This document shows positions 1-8,036 of a stretch of 64,000 nt of DNA, piece by piece. The translations under genes were made by a program, and so were the position numbers. Under the pieces are notes generated by a model that did no database searches, was not told the origin of the DNA, and saw only the letters and a program-made list of their open reading frames with translations. Origin of the DNA: Acidimicrobiales bacterium (lineage in GTDB: Bacteria; Actinomycetota; Acidimicrobiia; Acidimicrobiales; Poriferisodalaceae); the NCBI GenBank assembly GCA_009843525.1, contig VYDH01000014.1, positions 92,752-156,751 on the forward strand, in the 5' to 3' direction. How positions within the stretch are numbered: the first letter of the stretch is position 1; every line of letters starts with the position of its first letter.

Positions 1-1
1 C

Positions 2-115
2 ACGATCCTGCAGGCCATGATCCTCATCGGCGCACTGGTCGCGGCGGTGCTGCTCAACTACCGCGTCCGCTGGGTGCGGCCCGTCGGCCACGACGCAGAG
101 GCAACTGGTGTCTGA
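2..115 (+). CDS. ABC transporter permease, C-terminal end only
   Basis: Only the last 37 codons are in the window, read in frame 2 and ending at TGA 113-115. The visible tail is one hydrophobic segment (ILIGALVAAVLLNYRVRW) followed by a short charged end, as at the end of a membrane permease. It overlaps the next permease gene by 8 bases, which is the usual arrangement for the two permeases (YufP/YufQ type) of a BMP-family nucleoside or simple-sugar ABC transporter. Assignment rests mainly on this neighbour. Confidence 0.6.
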   Translation, partial: TILQAMILIGALVAAVLLNYRVRWVRPVGHDAEATGV

Positions 116-1064
116 AGCCGCCGTCGTCGGGCTGCTCGTGGCGACCGTGCAATTCGCCACGCTGGTGTACCTGGCCGGGCTGGGCGAGCTCATCGCCGAG
201 CGATCCGGCGTGCTGAACCTCGGTGTCGAGGGGATGATGGCCATGGGGGCTGTCAGCGGATTCATGATGGCGCTGGCCACCGGCCGGCCCTGGATCGGCT
301 TCGCATTCGCTGCCCTCGTGGGCATGGCGGTTGCAGGCGTTCACGCCCTGGTGAGCGTGGTGATGGGCGCCGGTCAAGTGGTGTCCGGTCTGGCGATCAC
401 CATCGGAGGTCTTGGGTTCGCCGCCTTCATCGGGCAGGACGCAGTCCGTGAGCGTGCCGATGCCGTGTTCACCGATCTCGGCATCGCCGGACTCGCCGAC
501 ATCCGCTGGGTCGGCCCGATCCTGTTCAACCAGCCACCGGTGGTGTATCTCGCGGGCCTCCTGGGCGCTGCAGCCTGGTTCGTGCTGAATCGAACCCGGC
601 TGGGCCTGGCGTTGCGGGCGGTCGGCGAGTCGGCTTCCACCACGGACTCGGTGGGCCATTCGGTGACCCTCCTGCGCTCGGGCGCGGTGCTGGTCGGGGG
701 CGCCTTCGCCGGCGCCGCCGGTGCCTTCCTGTCGCTCTACATGGCAGCGGGCTGGACCGAGGGCCTCATCGCCGGCCGCGGCTGGATCGCCGTGGCGCTG
801 GTCATCTTCGGGGCGTGGCGGCCCGGACGGCTGGCCGCCGGTTCGCTGCTGTTCGGCTTCACATTGGCCTTGCAGCCCCGGGTTCAGACCTTCGACCTGA
901 ACATCTTCGGCCTGGAGGTCAACACGATCTCGCCGGCGCTGCTCGGCATCCTGCCGTTCCTGCTGACCGTCGTGGTGCTCATCGCAATCAGCTTCCGCGC
1001 ACGGCACCGGCCGAGCCCGGCACCCGCAGCACTGACCCTGCCCTACCGCCGCGAGGAACGCTGA
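108..1064 (+). CDS. ABC transporter permease, BMP/nucleoside type (YufQ/NupQ-like)
   Basis: A 318-residue integral membrane protein starting at GTG 108, which overlaps the previous gene. It has about eight to ten hydrophobic segments. The N-terminal block (LIAERSGVLNLGVEGMMAMG) is characteristic of the second permease of nucleoside or simple-sugar uptake systems that work with BMP-family lipoproteins, and the length fits the family (about 300-320 aa). It should form a heterodimer with the truncated upstream permease. The ATPase and binding protein would lie upstream, outside the window. The substrate cannot be read from sequence; purine nucleosides are the most common one in this family. The DUF3467 gene that follows overlaps its stop by one base. 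Confidence 0.85.
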   Translation: MSEAAVVGLLVATVQFATLVYLAGLGELIAERSGVLNLGVEGMMAMGAVSGFMMALATGRPWIGFAFAALVGMAVAGVHALVSVVMGAGQVVSGLAITIGGLGFAAFIGQDAVRERADAVFTDLGIAGLADIRWVGPILFNQPPVVYLAGLLGAAAWFVLNRTRLGLALRAVGESASTTDSVGHSVTLLRSGAVLVGGAFAGAAGAFLSLYMAAGWTEGLIAGRGWIAVALVIFGAWRPGRLAAGSLLFGFTLALQPRVQTFDLNIFGLEVNTISPALLGILPFLLTVVVLIAISFRARHRPSPAPAALTLPYRREER

Positions 1065-1393
1065 TGGTGACAGACGGCAACGCCCACGAAGCCCTGCCTG
1101 ACGGCACGAAACTGCAGATCCGGCTGCCGCCGGAGCTCGAGGCCGGCGTGTGGTCAAACTTCGCCGTGGTGCGCCACTCGCCCTATGAGTTCACGCTGGA
1201 CTTCATCCGGCTGGACTTCAGCGGCAAGCAGTCGCCACGACGAGGCGTTGTCGTGCAACGCATCAACATGTCGCCGCAGTTCGTGGAGCAACTCATCAGC
1301 GCCCTGTCCGACAACATGTCCAAGTTCGCTTCGAACCTCGCGCCGTCCAGCCTCGAGACCCTGAACGATCCGAACGACAGCCCCGACGCCTGA
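1064..1393 (+). CDS. DUF3467 family protein
   Basis: A 109-residue soluble protein whose ATG shares a base with the stop of the permease gene (TGATG), so the two are translationally coupled. The core (NFAVVRHSPYEFTLDFIRLDF) and the later RINMSPQFVEQLISAL match the DUF3467 pattern, in which a small beta-rich domain is followed by an amphipathic helix. No catalytic residues are evident and the molecular role of the family is unknown. Its coupling to an ABC permease is probably incidental. It converges with the helicase gene, with six bases between the stops. Confidence 0.8.
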   Translation: MVTDGNAHEALPDGTKLQIRLPPELEAGVWSNFAVVRHSPYEFTLDFIRLDFSGKQSPRRGVVVQRINMSPQFVEQLISALSDNMSKFASNLAPSSLETLNDPNDSPDA

Positions 1394-1399
1394 GCACTC

Positions 1400-2644
1400 T
1401 CAGCGGTGCGACGCGCGCTGGCGACCCCTGGACCCGGAGCGGTTCTTGCTGCCTCGACGGCGTCCGGATTGACTCTTGGCCGCCGAGTGTTCGAGCGTGC
1501 GACGTCGCGTCCGTGATCGCGAGGGCTGCCGGATCTCGGCCACGTCGACCTCCGTGGTCGAGGTCCGAAAGCCGAGCTCTCGCTGCATCGAGGCAAGTTC
1601 TTTGACCTTTTCGGGCTCGACAAGCGAGACGACTACCCCGCCCTTGCCGGCTCGGGCGGTACGCCCTGATCGGTGCAGGTACGTCTTGTGGTCGACCGCA
1701 ACGTCGTAGTGGACGACAGCGTCGACTCCGGGGACATGAATGCCGCGCGCAGCCACGTCAGTAGCAATCAGCGCCTGCACTTTGCCTGTTGCGAAGTCGT
1801 CCAGGGCCCTGGTTCGTTGGCTCTGGCTGCGGCCGCCATGGATGGCCGCCGTTGCGATCCCCCGGCGGCCGAGCTGGCGAGCGACACGATCACAGCCATG
1901 GCGAGTTCGGCAGAACACCACCGTCGTCCCCGCAGCATCGATCGCCTCTGCGCAGACGTCGACCCGGTCGGTCCTGGCGACCTTCCAGAAAATGTGGTCG
2001 GCGGCTGTCACATCCGGGGTCTCGTCCCCGACCTCGTGACGAACCGGATCACGCTGATAGTCGCGCGTCAGCGATGCCACGTCGCCATCGAGGGTCGCCG
2101 AGAACAGCAGCGTCTGACGCTGGGTGGCGGTCTGGTCAAGAAGTCGCCGGACAACCGGGATGAACCCCATGTCAGCCATGCGGTCGGCTTCGTCGAGCAC
2201 AACCCGGTCCACTGCGGACAGATCCACCGCCCCTTGGGAGATCAGATCCTCGAGGCGTCCGGGGCACGCCACCAGGATGTCCACACCGCGTCGCAGGGAC
2301 GCGAGCTGCGGGCCGTAGCCCACGCCGCCATAGGCGACCCCGATGCGACGCTTGCCGGCGAACGAGCGCAGCTCCTTCGTGATCTGATCGGCGAGCTCGC
2401 GAGTCGGCACGAGCACCAGCCCCTGGGGCCTGTGGGGCTGCGAGCCTCCCGCGAGAGCGACGAGCGGGATTCCAAAGGCGAGCGTCTTGCCGGACCCGGT
2501 AGGGGCGCGGCCGCACACATCTCGCCCGTCGAGAGCATCGGCAACCGTGGCCATCTGGATGTCGAATGGCCGAGTGATGCTGCGCTGCGCGAGCGCGCGA
2601 ACGATGAAGTCGGGGACGCCCAGCTGGGCGAAGGTGGGGGGCAT
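1400..2644 (-). CDS. DEAD-box ATP-dependent RNA helicase
   Basis: A 414-residue two-RecA-domain helicase that would unwind structured RNA (ribosome assembly, mRNA decay or cold adaptation). Visible motifs: Q motif near residues 5-30, Walker A APTGSGKT at 47-54, PTRELADQ (Ia), DEAD in VLDEADRMADMGF, SAT in LLFSATLDG, and the domain-2 motifs IATDVAARGIHVPGVD and HRSGRTARAG. The last ~40 residues are Arg/Ser-rich and probably bind RNA. ATG 2644 is preferred over an in-frame GTG at 2665 because GAGGAG lies just upstream of it and the protein then begins with MPPTFAQLG. The cold-shock protein gene follows the same theme upstream on the same strand, but 108 bases separate them. Confidence 0.93.
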   Translation of the reverse strand: MPPTFAQLGVPDFIVRALAQRSITRPFDIQMATVADALDGRDVCGRAPTGSGKTLAFGIPLVALAGGSQPHRPQGLVLVPTRELADQITKELRSFAGKRRIGVAYGGVGYGPQLASLRRGVDILVACPGRLEDLISQGAVDLSAVDRVVLDEADRMADMGFIPVVRRLLDQTATQRQTLLFSATLDGDVASLTRDYQRDPVRHEVGDETPDVTAADHIFWKVARTDRVDVCAEAIDAAGTTVVFCRTRHGCDRVARQLGRRGIATAAIHGGRSQSQRTRALDDFATGKVQALIATDVAARGIHVPGVDAVVHYDVAVDHKTYLHRSGRTARAGKGGVVVSLVEPEKVKELASMQRELGFRTSTTEVDVAEIRQPSRSRTRRRTLEHSAAKSQSGRRRGSKNRSGSRGRQRASHR

Positions 2645-2752
2645 GTGTCTCCTCGCCGACTGCACGCCGGCAATTGACGCTCTTGGCGTCGTCTCAGGCC
2701 GCAGATGACGTCGCTGGCCGCTGCGGCCAGCGGTGCTCAGCGGCGTATGAGT

Positions 2753-2950
2753 TCAGACGGGCTTGACGTTTTGGGCTTCGTCGCCCTTGCGGCCGGGTCC
2801 GATGTCGAACTCGACCTCTTGCCCTGCCTCCAGCGTCCGGTAGTTCTCACCGACGATGTTGGAGAAGTGGACAAAGACGTCGTCTGCCCCTTCACGGGAG
2901 ATAAAGCCGAAGCCCTTCTCGTTGTTGAAGAACTTGACTGTTCCGCGCAT
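2753..2950 (-). CDS. cspA: Cold-shock domain protein (CspA family)
   Basis: A 65-residue single cold-shock (OB-fold) domain. It carries RNP1 (KGFGFIS) and RNP2 (VFVHFS), which bind single-stranded RNA or DNA, and starts [13 protein letters not shown] as usual. It is full length for bacterial CspA (65-70 aa). Such proteins act as RNA chaperones in the cytoplasm. It lies between the hydrolase gene and the DEAD-box helicase on the same strand; a Csp/DEAD-helicase pair is functionally sensible but co-transcription is not proven. Confidence 0.95.
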   Translation of the reverse strand: MRGTVKFFNNEKGFGFISREGADDVFVHFSNIVGENYRTLEAGQEVEFDIGPGRKGDEAQNVKPV

Positions 2951-3024
2951 GTTCTGCCTCTCGAAGCTCGGCCTGGCCGGCCACAGGCCGCAAGGGTACG
3001 GCGCGAAGGCCGCGATCAGGCCCG

Positions 3025-3999
3025 CTATCGCGCGCCGGGCACGAATTCGGCCAGGAATTCGAGCGTTGCCTCGACGAAGATGTCGTTGCGGTCGCCGGCC
3101 ACCATGTGCGCCGCACCGCCCACATTGGCGTAGTGCGCATGCGGCACGGTGTCGAGGAATGACTGAGCGCCTTCCTCGGACAGCACGTCGCTCATACCGC
3201 CTCGAACCAGCAGCGTGGGCAGCGTCAGCTTCTCGGCCGCCGCCTGCTGGCGCGGGATGCGCTCGGCGAAGCTGCGCGGCCGGTGCATGAACGCCGGGTC
3301 CCAGTGCCAGCGGTAGCGGCCGTCGGGCCACAGCCGAACGTTCTTGGCGAGCCCGTCCAGGTTGCGCGGCCGTTTGCGATGCGGCTGGTAGTTGGCGATG
3401 GCCTCGGCGACCTCTTCGAGCGATGCGAAGCCGTCGGCGCCCTGGGCCATGAAGTCTCGGATCTTGCGCACGCCAGCCGCCTCGATCTGCGGCGCCGTGT
3501 CCACCAGCACGAGCGCGAGCGCATCCACGGCACCCTCGCCGACCGCGGTCAGCGAGGTTCCACCGCCCATCGAGGCGCCGACCAGCACCGGTCGTTCGCC
3601 GAAGTGCTCCACGATCGCCACCAGGTCGGCTACTGATGCCTCGGTTGTGTAGTCGCCGTCGGGCGCCCAGTCCGAGTCTCCGTGGCCTCGGGCGTCGAGG
3701 CAGACGGCCCGGTAGCCGCCGTCGGCGAGCGCCTGGCCCGCTCCCTTCCAGGCGTGACGGGTCTGGCCGCCGCCATGCTGCAGCAAGACCAGCGGACCGT
3801 CGTCGCCGTAGATGTCGGCGGCGACCTTCACGCCTCCGGACGCATCGATCATGACGTCGGGAATGAGCGAGGCGGTGATGCGCTCGCCGTGCTCGGAGGG
3901 GTGGGAATAGACATCCGCGCCGGCCGGCTCCGACGGAACGAAGTCGGGTGCGTCGGCGTCGGCGGGATCGAACAGCGGCTTGCGCTGTTGGTCGCTCAT
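3025..3999 (-). CDS. Alpha/beta hydrolase
   Basis: A 324-residue cytoplasmic alpha/beta-hydrolase. The oxyanion loop HGGG is at 75-78, the nucleophile elbow GASMGG puts Ser at about 143, and a C-terminal [10 protein letters not shown] supplies the likely catalytic His. An acidic residue in [13 protein letters not shown] may complete the triad. The first ~45 residues are a polar extension before the fold. Substrate unknown; epoxide-hydrolase-like and ester-hydrolase members share this pattern. It lies 57 bases downstream of the GrdB-like selenoprotein gene on the same strand, so the two may form an operon. Confidence 0.88.
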   Translation of the reverse strand: MSDQQRKPLFDPADADAPDFVPSEPAGADVYSHPSEHGERITASLIPDVMIDASGGVKVAADIYGDDGPLVLLQHGGGQTRHAWKGAGQALADGGYRAVCLDARGHGDSDWAPDGDYTTEASVADLVAIVEHFGERPVLVGASMGGGTSLTAVGEGAVDALALVLVDTAPQIEAAGVRKIRDFMAQGADGFASLEEVAEAIANYQPHRKRPRNLDGLAKNVRLWPDGRYRWHWDPAFMHRPRSFAERIPRQQAAAEKLTLPTLLVRGGMSDVLSEEGAQSFLDTVPHAHYANVGGAAHMVAGDRNDIFVEATLEFLAEFVPGAR

Positions 4000-4056
4000 G
4001 GGAAGCCTCTCGTTCGCGTCGAAGCTGGTTGATGCAGCCGGCGGGCGCCGGGCCGC

Positions 4057-5007
4057 TCAGCTTGTCCGGGCGCGGCCGTCAGCCTTGGCTGCGGCCTGGT
4101 CACGGCGGCGTGCCTCACCGGCCGCCGCCAGTGCGGCCCGGTTCGAGTCGTCAACGCGCATGAAGTGTTCACGCCAGCCGTTGTTGTCGTCCGCATCCCA
4201 CACGAACGGCGTCTGCACCGTGGTGCGAGGCATCCAGGCGTGGGTGAGCAGGTCCAGCCCCGTGCCCACGATGGCGCGCTGCATGGCGGCGTCGCCGGGC
4301 TTGCCGGTCGGGTTCCCGAGCGGGAAGTCGGTGAACACGAACCGGGCGACGCCGCATTCCTCCACGATGTCGCGAGCGCTGCCGGCAACCACGGTTGGGA
4401 TGCCGGCTTCTTCCAAGTGACGTGCGATCAGACCGATCGTCTGGTGGCAGACCGGTCAGAGCGGCACAAGAAAGGCGACATCCACGCCGTCTTCGCGCAT
4501 CCACTCTTCGATGCGGGGCGAGTCGTTGCGCTGCGTGCGACGGTGGCTGTAGTCGGTGGGAATCCCGTAGAAGCGCTCCGACAGCGCACCGATGCGACCC
4601 TCGGCCTCGAACTCGCGCAACCGGTTGATCGGCAGGTAGGTGTCGAGATCGTCGGTGTGGGTGTTGTCCTTGTCCCAGAAGAGATCGCTGTTGTACAGGC
4701 CATCAAGGGCGTCGTCGCAGCGGGCGGCGTAAGGCTGCTTTGGCCGAGACACGGGCACGCCTGCAGGCTCGCGGCCCTTCTCGAAGAACGAGGTGGTGAC
4801 CAGCCCGACGGTGCACTCCGACAGCGGCTTCGGCAGCGGCGTGAAGGCAACCTCGTGGCTGTACGCCCACTGGTACGGCTGCGGGTAGCCATGCGCGGCG
4901 TAGTACTCACGCGACTTGTCGATGTAGCTCAAGTACGAGCGGTGCGCACGCCGCCCATCCGGCTTCCGCCCGTTCGTCGCCCGCTGGGTCCGCTCTGTCA
5001 ACGCCAT
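4057..5007 (-). CDS. GrdB-like selenoprotein (glycine/sarcosine/betaine reductase selenoprotein B family) with in-frame UGA
   Basis: Read through a UGA at 4458-4456, this is one 316-residue protein in a single frame. The reading is [22 protein letters not shown], placing selenocysteine at residue 184 in a UxxC redox motif with Cys187. Homologues of this GrdB-related family that I recall have Cys at this site in an otherwise near-identical block (VPLCPVCHQ). Both halves belong to the same family: the N-half has the typical [20 protein letters not shown] and [14 protein letters not shown] blocks, the C-half [15 protein letters not shown]. Stop-to-stop translation would split it exactly at the redox site. 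ATG 5007 follows AGGGGAGACACG, a good ribosome-binding site. Function is not established; a thiol or selenol-dependent reductase role is likely. The alternative, a nonsense-mutated pseudogene, is less likely because a second UxxC gene lies at 57.8 kb. Confidence 0.85.
4431..4458 (-). promoter_or_regulatory. Candidate bSECIS hairpin downstream of the UGA codon
   Basis: Beginning within the UGA codon on the minus strand, GACCG (4457-4453) pairs with CGGTC (4435-4431) and the adjacent GTCTG (4452-4448) pairs with CAGAC (4443-4439). The loop is CCAC, and a three-base GAT bulge sits on the 3' side. This gives ten base pairs at the position where bacterial SECIS elements direct SelB to insert Sec. 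The segment also contains GGUCUGCC, resembling the E. coli fdhF loop, but here it lies in the stem, so SelB recognition is inferred. Confidence 0.55.
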
Positions 5008-5060
5008 CGTGTCTCCCCTGCCTGCTTGCGCACCAAGACTGTACGCGCCCGACCCGGCCC

Positions 5061-5228
5061 GCTGTGGAGGCGACAGGACCCTCTGCGACCAGCGATCCAG
5101 CAGGCGAGAGATTCGTACTGCACCGCATTCCTCGCGGACGGCATCGACACAGCACGGTGCATCCAAGAGGGAACCGGTCGCAACGTCGCCGAGGGTCCTG
5201 TCGCCTCCACAGCTATGGCATCTGTGCC
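5061..5228 (-). repeat. Long inverted-repeat element, copy A
   Basis: A perfect 23-bp inverted repeat (5061-5083 and 5191-5213) encloses a 107-base spacer. Read on the minus strand, the element begins with a conserved GGCACAGATGCCATAGC (5228-5212), followed by the left arm. Inside, TGCGACC and GGTCGCA form an inner stem next to the arm, and GCACCG/CGGTGC a third. A second copy at 22371-22538 has the same arm and spacer lengths. It lies in the divergent intergenic region between the selenoprotein and globin genes. Its nature (small mobile element such as a MITE, or structured RNA) is open. Confidence 0.8.
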
Positions 5229-5244
5229 TACTGGCTCGAATCCT

Positions 5245-5250
5245 TAGCCT
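5245..5250 (+). promoter_or_regulatory. Putative -10 box, leaderless transcript (globin)
   Basis: TAGCCT fits the actinobacterial TANNNT -10 pattern and ends seven bases before ATG 5258, so transcription would start at or next to the start codon. No Shine-Dalgarno sequence is visible. Confidence 0.4.
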
Positions 5251-5257
5251 GAGCGCC

Positions 5258-5743
5258 ATGACCGAGGCCGACGCCACCCCCGCGGACGAGGAAGCCGCAT
5301 GGGGTGCGGGCGGGCTGACGCTGGGCGGCAGCCTGGCCGATGCCGTCGAGCAGCCGCCGACGGTGTATGCGGCCGTCGGCGGGCAGCAGTTCTTCGACGA
5401 GCTGGTGGACCGGTTCTACGACGCCGTCGAGAACGATGAGCTGCTGCGACCGATGTATCCCGCCGACATGGGCCCCTCCCGGCACCGGCTGGCGGGCTTC
5501 CTGGCCCAGTACTGGGGCGGACCTGCCGACTACAGCACCGAGCGCGGCCACCCCCGACTGCGCATGCGGCATATGCCGTTCGCCATCGGCGTCGCCGAGC
5601 GCAACGCCTGGATGCGCCACATGCTCGCGTCGCTGGAGGCGGCCAGCCTGCCCGACGGGTCGCCGCTCGACGCCGACATTGCGCAGGCCATGTTCGCCCA
5701 CTTCGACAACGCCGCCACCCACCTCATCAACCAGCCCGGCTGA
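5258..5743 (+). CDS. Truncated haemoglobin, group II (GlbO-like)
   Basis: A 161-residue 2-over-2 globin with a ~25-residue polar N-terminal extension. The core runs from VYAAVGGQQFFDELVDRFYDAV (B helix, Tyr at ~54 as the B10 residue) through LLRPMYPAD to the proximal His105 in LRMRHMPFAI and the G-helix Trp in RNAWMRHM, all typical of group II. It would bind haem and O2 or NO in the cytoplasm; peroxidase or redox roles are known for GlbO relatives. ATG 5258 is chosen because upstream in-frame codons run into repeat element A and have no family similarity. The SCO6745-family gene follows 28 bases later. Confidence 0.92.
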   Translation: MTEADATPADEEAAWGAGGLTLGGSLADAVEQPPTVYAAVGGQQFFDELVDRFYDAVENDELLRPMYPADMGPSRHRLAGFLAQYWGGPADYSTERGHPRLRMRHMPFAIGVAERNAWMRHMLASLEAASLPDGSPLDADIAQAMFAHFDNAATHLINQPG

Positions 5744-5757
5744 CCAGCCGAAAGCGC

Positions 5758-5763
5758 TAGAAC
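5758..5763 (+). promoter_or_regulatory. Putative -10-like TAGAAC motif
   Basis: TAGAAC lies eight bases before ATG 5772. The same hexamer stands six bases before the starts at 14516 and 59731, each time without a ribosome-binding site, which suggests a promoter for leaderless transcripts. The last base departs from TANNNT. Confidence 0.3.
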
Positions 5764-5771
5764 TGCGGCCG

Positions 5772-6635
5772 ATGGCTGAGACGACCCGGCACCGAGCGCG
5801 TCAGATGTGGGAATGCGTGGAGCGGTATCACCAGCTCTGCTACTGGGCGCCCGAAGTGCGCGATTCGGGCGCAGCGGCGGGGCTGCGGGGGTTCTGGATG
5901 AACTACTTCGCCACGCGCGTGGCGCCGCTGGGATCGGTGCCTGCCGGCGTGGTGGAGTCGCTGTTCTTCTACTACGCGCCCGCCCGGGTGCGGCGGGCGA
6001 TCCCAGACGCGTGGACATTCTCGACTCCTGAACGGGTGCTCGCAGCTCGCTACGACGCCATGGACCAGGCCTTGCAACGAGAGCTGGGCGAACTGGCGAG
6101 CGGCGAGGCTGTTGGCCGGTGCGCCGAGATCGTGCGTGCAGCCTGCGATGCTGCCGACCCCGTCGGGCGGGTGCTCTTCGCCGGCTGGTCGTCGCTGGAC
6201 TGGCCAGGCGAGCCGCACCTAGCGCTGTGGCATGGCTGCACCCTGCTGCGCGAATATCGCAGCGGCTGCCACCTGATCGCGCTGGCGGCGGCCAGCCTCG
6301 ACGGCTGCGAGTCGGTGGTGTCCCAGGTCGCCGTAGACGAGGCGCCCCGCGAGTGGATCCAGGAAGAGGCCGGCTGGACCGAGGCTGAGGCCGCGGCGGC
6401 CTACGAGCGCCTGCGCAGCCGCGGCTGGGTGGATGCCAATGGACTGGCCACCGCAGCAGGCGTCGCCGGCCGCGCCGATGTCGAAGCCACGACCGACCGG
6501 CTGGACAGCTTCCACTGGTCCGCTATCGGCGACAAGGCCGCCGACGCCCTCCTCGCCGACATGGCACCAATCAACGCAGTGCTGCCGAAGGACGACCAGC
6601 TCGACTGGCGAGAGCTGTACCCCGCCAACGACTGA
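5772..6635 (+). CDS. SCO6745 family protein (helix-turn-helix-like)
   Basis: A 287-residue soluble protein matching the actinobacterial SCO6745 family in length and blocks: FWMNYFATRVAPLGSVPAGVVESLFFYYAP near the N-terminus, LFAGWSSLDWP in the middle and a C-terminal winged-helix-like segment. The paired PLGxVPAxVVxxxFFxFxP and W(S/A)xLxWP elements are diagnostic. The family is annotated as HTH-containing, but DNA binding has not been shown as far as I know. Start ATG 5772 gives the conserved beginning (TRHRARQMWECVERYHQL). It follows the globin and precedes an SRPBCC gene, all on the plus strand. Confidence 0.8.
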   Translation: MAETTRHRARQMWECVERYHQLCYWAPEVRDSGAAAGLRGFWMNYFATRVAPLGSVPAGVVESLFFYYAPARVRRAIPDAWTFSTPERVLAARYDAMDQALQRELGELASGEAVGRCAEIVRAACDAADPVGRVLFAGWSSLDWPGEPHLALWHGCTLLREYRSGCHLIALAAASLDGCESVVSQVAVDEAPREWIQEEAGWTEAEAAAAYERLRSRGWVDANGLATAAGVAGRADVEATTDRLDSFHWSAIGDKAADALLADMAPINAVLPKDDQLDWRELYPAND

Positions 6636-6658
6636 CCGCGTCTGCAAGGCTGCGGCCC

Positions 6659-7159
6659 ATGAGCGAGCAACTGCCTGGACACGTCGACGACCCGGTGATG
6701 TCACACAGCGAGTCGATCGACATCGACGCCCCGCCTCAGGCGGTGTGGGAGATGGTGACGGCGCTAGACCGCTACGGCGAGTGGAGCAACGAGAACACCG
6801 GCGGGTACTGGCGCAAGGGGCCTGACGGCGTGCCCGGCACCGGGCAGGTCGGCGACATGTTCGTCGGCATCAACCGTCTCGACGGCGAGGAATGGAAGGC
6901 CCCCGTCGAGATCATCCGCCGGGTCGACAACGAGGATTTCGCCTTCGTGACAGGCGGCCTCGAATACAACATCGTGCTGTGGCGCTACCAGTTGGCGCCC
7001 AAGGGTGCGGGCACCACACTGACCGAGACCTGGACGCTCCGCAAGCTCTCGCCGCGCATGGTCGAGTTCGGGCAGAAAGAACTCGACTACCGGGCCGGCA
7101 ATGCCCGCGCCGGTATCCGCGCCACGCTCGCAGCGATGAAGGCGGCCGCAGAGGCCTAG
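6659..7159 (+). CDS. SRPBCC family protein
   Basis: A 166-residue START/Bet v1-like protein with a single hydrophobic-ligand-binding fold. The opening HSESIDIDAPPQAVWEMVTALDRYGEWS is the classic first strand and helix of polyketide-cyclase/SRPBCC proteins, and the long C-terminal helix (YRAGNARAGIRATLAAMKAAAE) closes the pocket. Ligand unknown. It starts 23 bases after the SCO6745-family gene and converges on the EthD gene. A slightly larger start cannot be excluded, but ATG 6659 gives full family length. Confidence 0.85.
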   Translation: MSEQLPGHVDDPVMSHSESIDIDAPPQAVWEMVTALDRYGEWSNENTGGYWRKGPDGVPGTGQVGDMFVGINRLDGEEWKAPVEIIRRVDNEDFAFVTGGLEYNIVLWRYQLAPKGAGTTLTETWTLRKLSPRMVEFGQKELDYRAGNARAGIRATLAAMKAAAEA

Positions 7160-7178
7160 CGCCTATGGAGCCAGCCGT

Positions 7179-7913
7179 TCAGCCGGGAATGCCGATCATC
7201 TGCGCTGTTGCGTGCATGTTCACCAGACCGTCGAAGTCGACGAATTCGCTGAAGCCGTCCTCGGTGATGGTGGCCCGGTAGTCGTCCCAACCCTGCGGAT
7301 CGCGGAAGTACAGCTCCGCCATGCCCAAGTAGGCCTCATTCGCGGGATCCTGGCTGTGGTTCACCACGTAGCGCAGCCCGCCGATCTCGCCCATGACGCC
7401 TCGCACGTTGGGCGCATGCACTTCGAGCCAATGCCGGAAGGCCTCGTCGTAGTCGATGCCGTCCCGGGCAGGCACTAGGAACGACACCTTGAAGAAGCCC
7501 GACCGCGTCGCCGGGAACGGCTCGTTGAGGGTGTTCGGCACGACCGGCAGCTCACCGTCGATCACCACGTACTCGGTGGTTGCCCACCCCACGTACGGCT
7601 GAGCCTTCTCCTGAAACGTGTCTCGCGGCACCGTGCCGTGCGGCTCGGGCGGGTTCGGGATCGCCCGGTCGAACCAGAGCTGCGCCATGCCGTCCCAAGG
7701 CACGTCTTTGCCGGGCCGCTGATCGAACAGCGTCGCTATGTACTTCGTGGCGTGGACCTTGCCGTCGGCGGCGGCGCGCTCCTGGCCGGCGATCACGTCG
7801 GGCATGTGATTCTTGAACCAGTTCACGACCAATTCGTCGCGGGTGGCCTCCGGCCGACGCTTGATGAGGAAGATCATCTTGGCGCCGGGTGTTGCTGCGA
7901 TGGCCGATGACAT
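7179..7913 (-). CDS. EthD domain-containing protein (two repeats)
   Basis: A 244-residue protein made of two ferredoxin-like EthD halves: residues ~12-110 (MIFLIKRRPEATRDELVVNWF) and ~135-235 (FKVSFLVPARDGIDYDEAFRHWL). Each contains the family's W-L/F-x-H-A/M-P element (NHMPDV, VHAPNV). EthD proteins assist ether or aromatic degradation, and dimeric alpha/beta barrels of this type include monooxygenases and dehydratases; the exact role here is unknown. ATG 7913 is used because the longer reading upstream has no family similarity. The adjacent divergent and convergent genes give no operon partner. Confidence 0.82.
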   Translation of the reverse strand: MSSAIAATPGAKMIFLIKRRPEATRDELVVNWFKNHMPDVIAGQERAAADGKVHATKYIATLFDQRPGKDVPWDGMAQLWFDRAIPNPPEPHGTVPRDTFQEKAQPYVGWATTEYVVIDGELPVVPNTLNEPFPATRSGFFKVSFLVPARDGIDYDEAFRHWLEVHAPNVRGVMGEIGGLRYVVNHSQDPANEAYLGMAELYFRDPQGWDDYRATITEDGFSEFVDFDGLVNMHATAQMIGIPG

Positions 7914-8036
7914 CAGTGCCTCCTGGGCTGTGATCGTCGGGCGGATGCCGCCCTGCCTGCCGCGATCCTGCCATCTAGCCCCAACCGCCGCAGCGCTGTG
8001 CCGCCGCGACACCGTCATCACCTGAGTTGGCAACTC

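Noticed and set aside
1030..1126. tRNA-Sec (selC) or other tRNA genes in the window
   Set aside because: No cloverleaf with GGTTC-type T-arm and long variable arm was recognised anywhere; Sec machinery must lie elsewhere. The interval given is only a placeholder for a whole-window negative.
4456..4458. UGA at 4456-4458 as a nonsense mutation or sequencing error
   Set aside because: It falls exactly on a redox Cys position, is followed by a hairpin, and a second gene in the window shows the same pattern.
5008..5277. A coding extension of the selenoprotein through repeat element A
   Set aside because: Similarity between the peptides from copies A and B follows from the DNA repeat; the ATG at 5007 has a proper ribosome-binding site.
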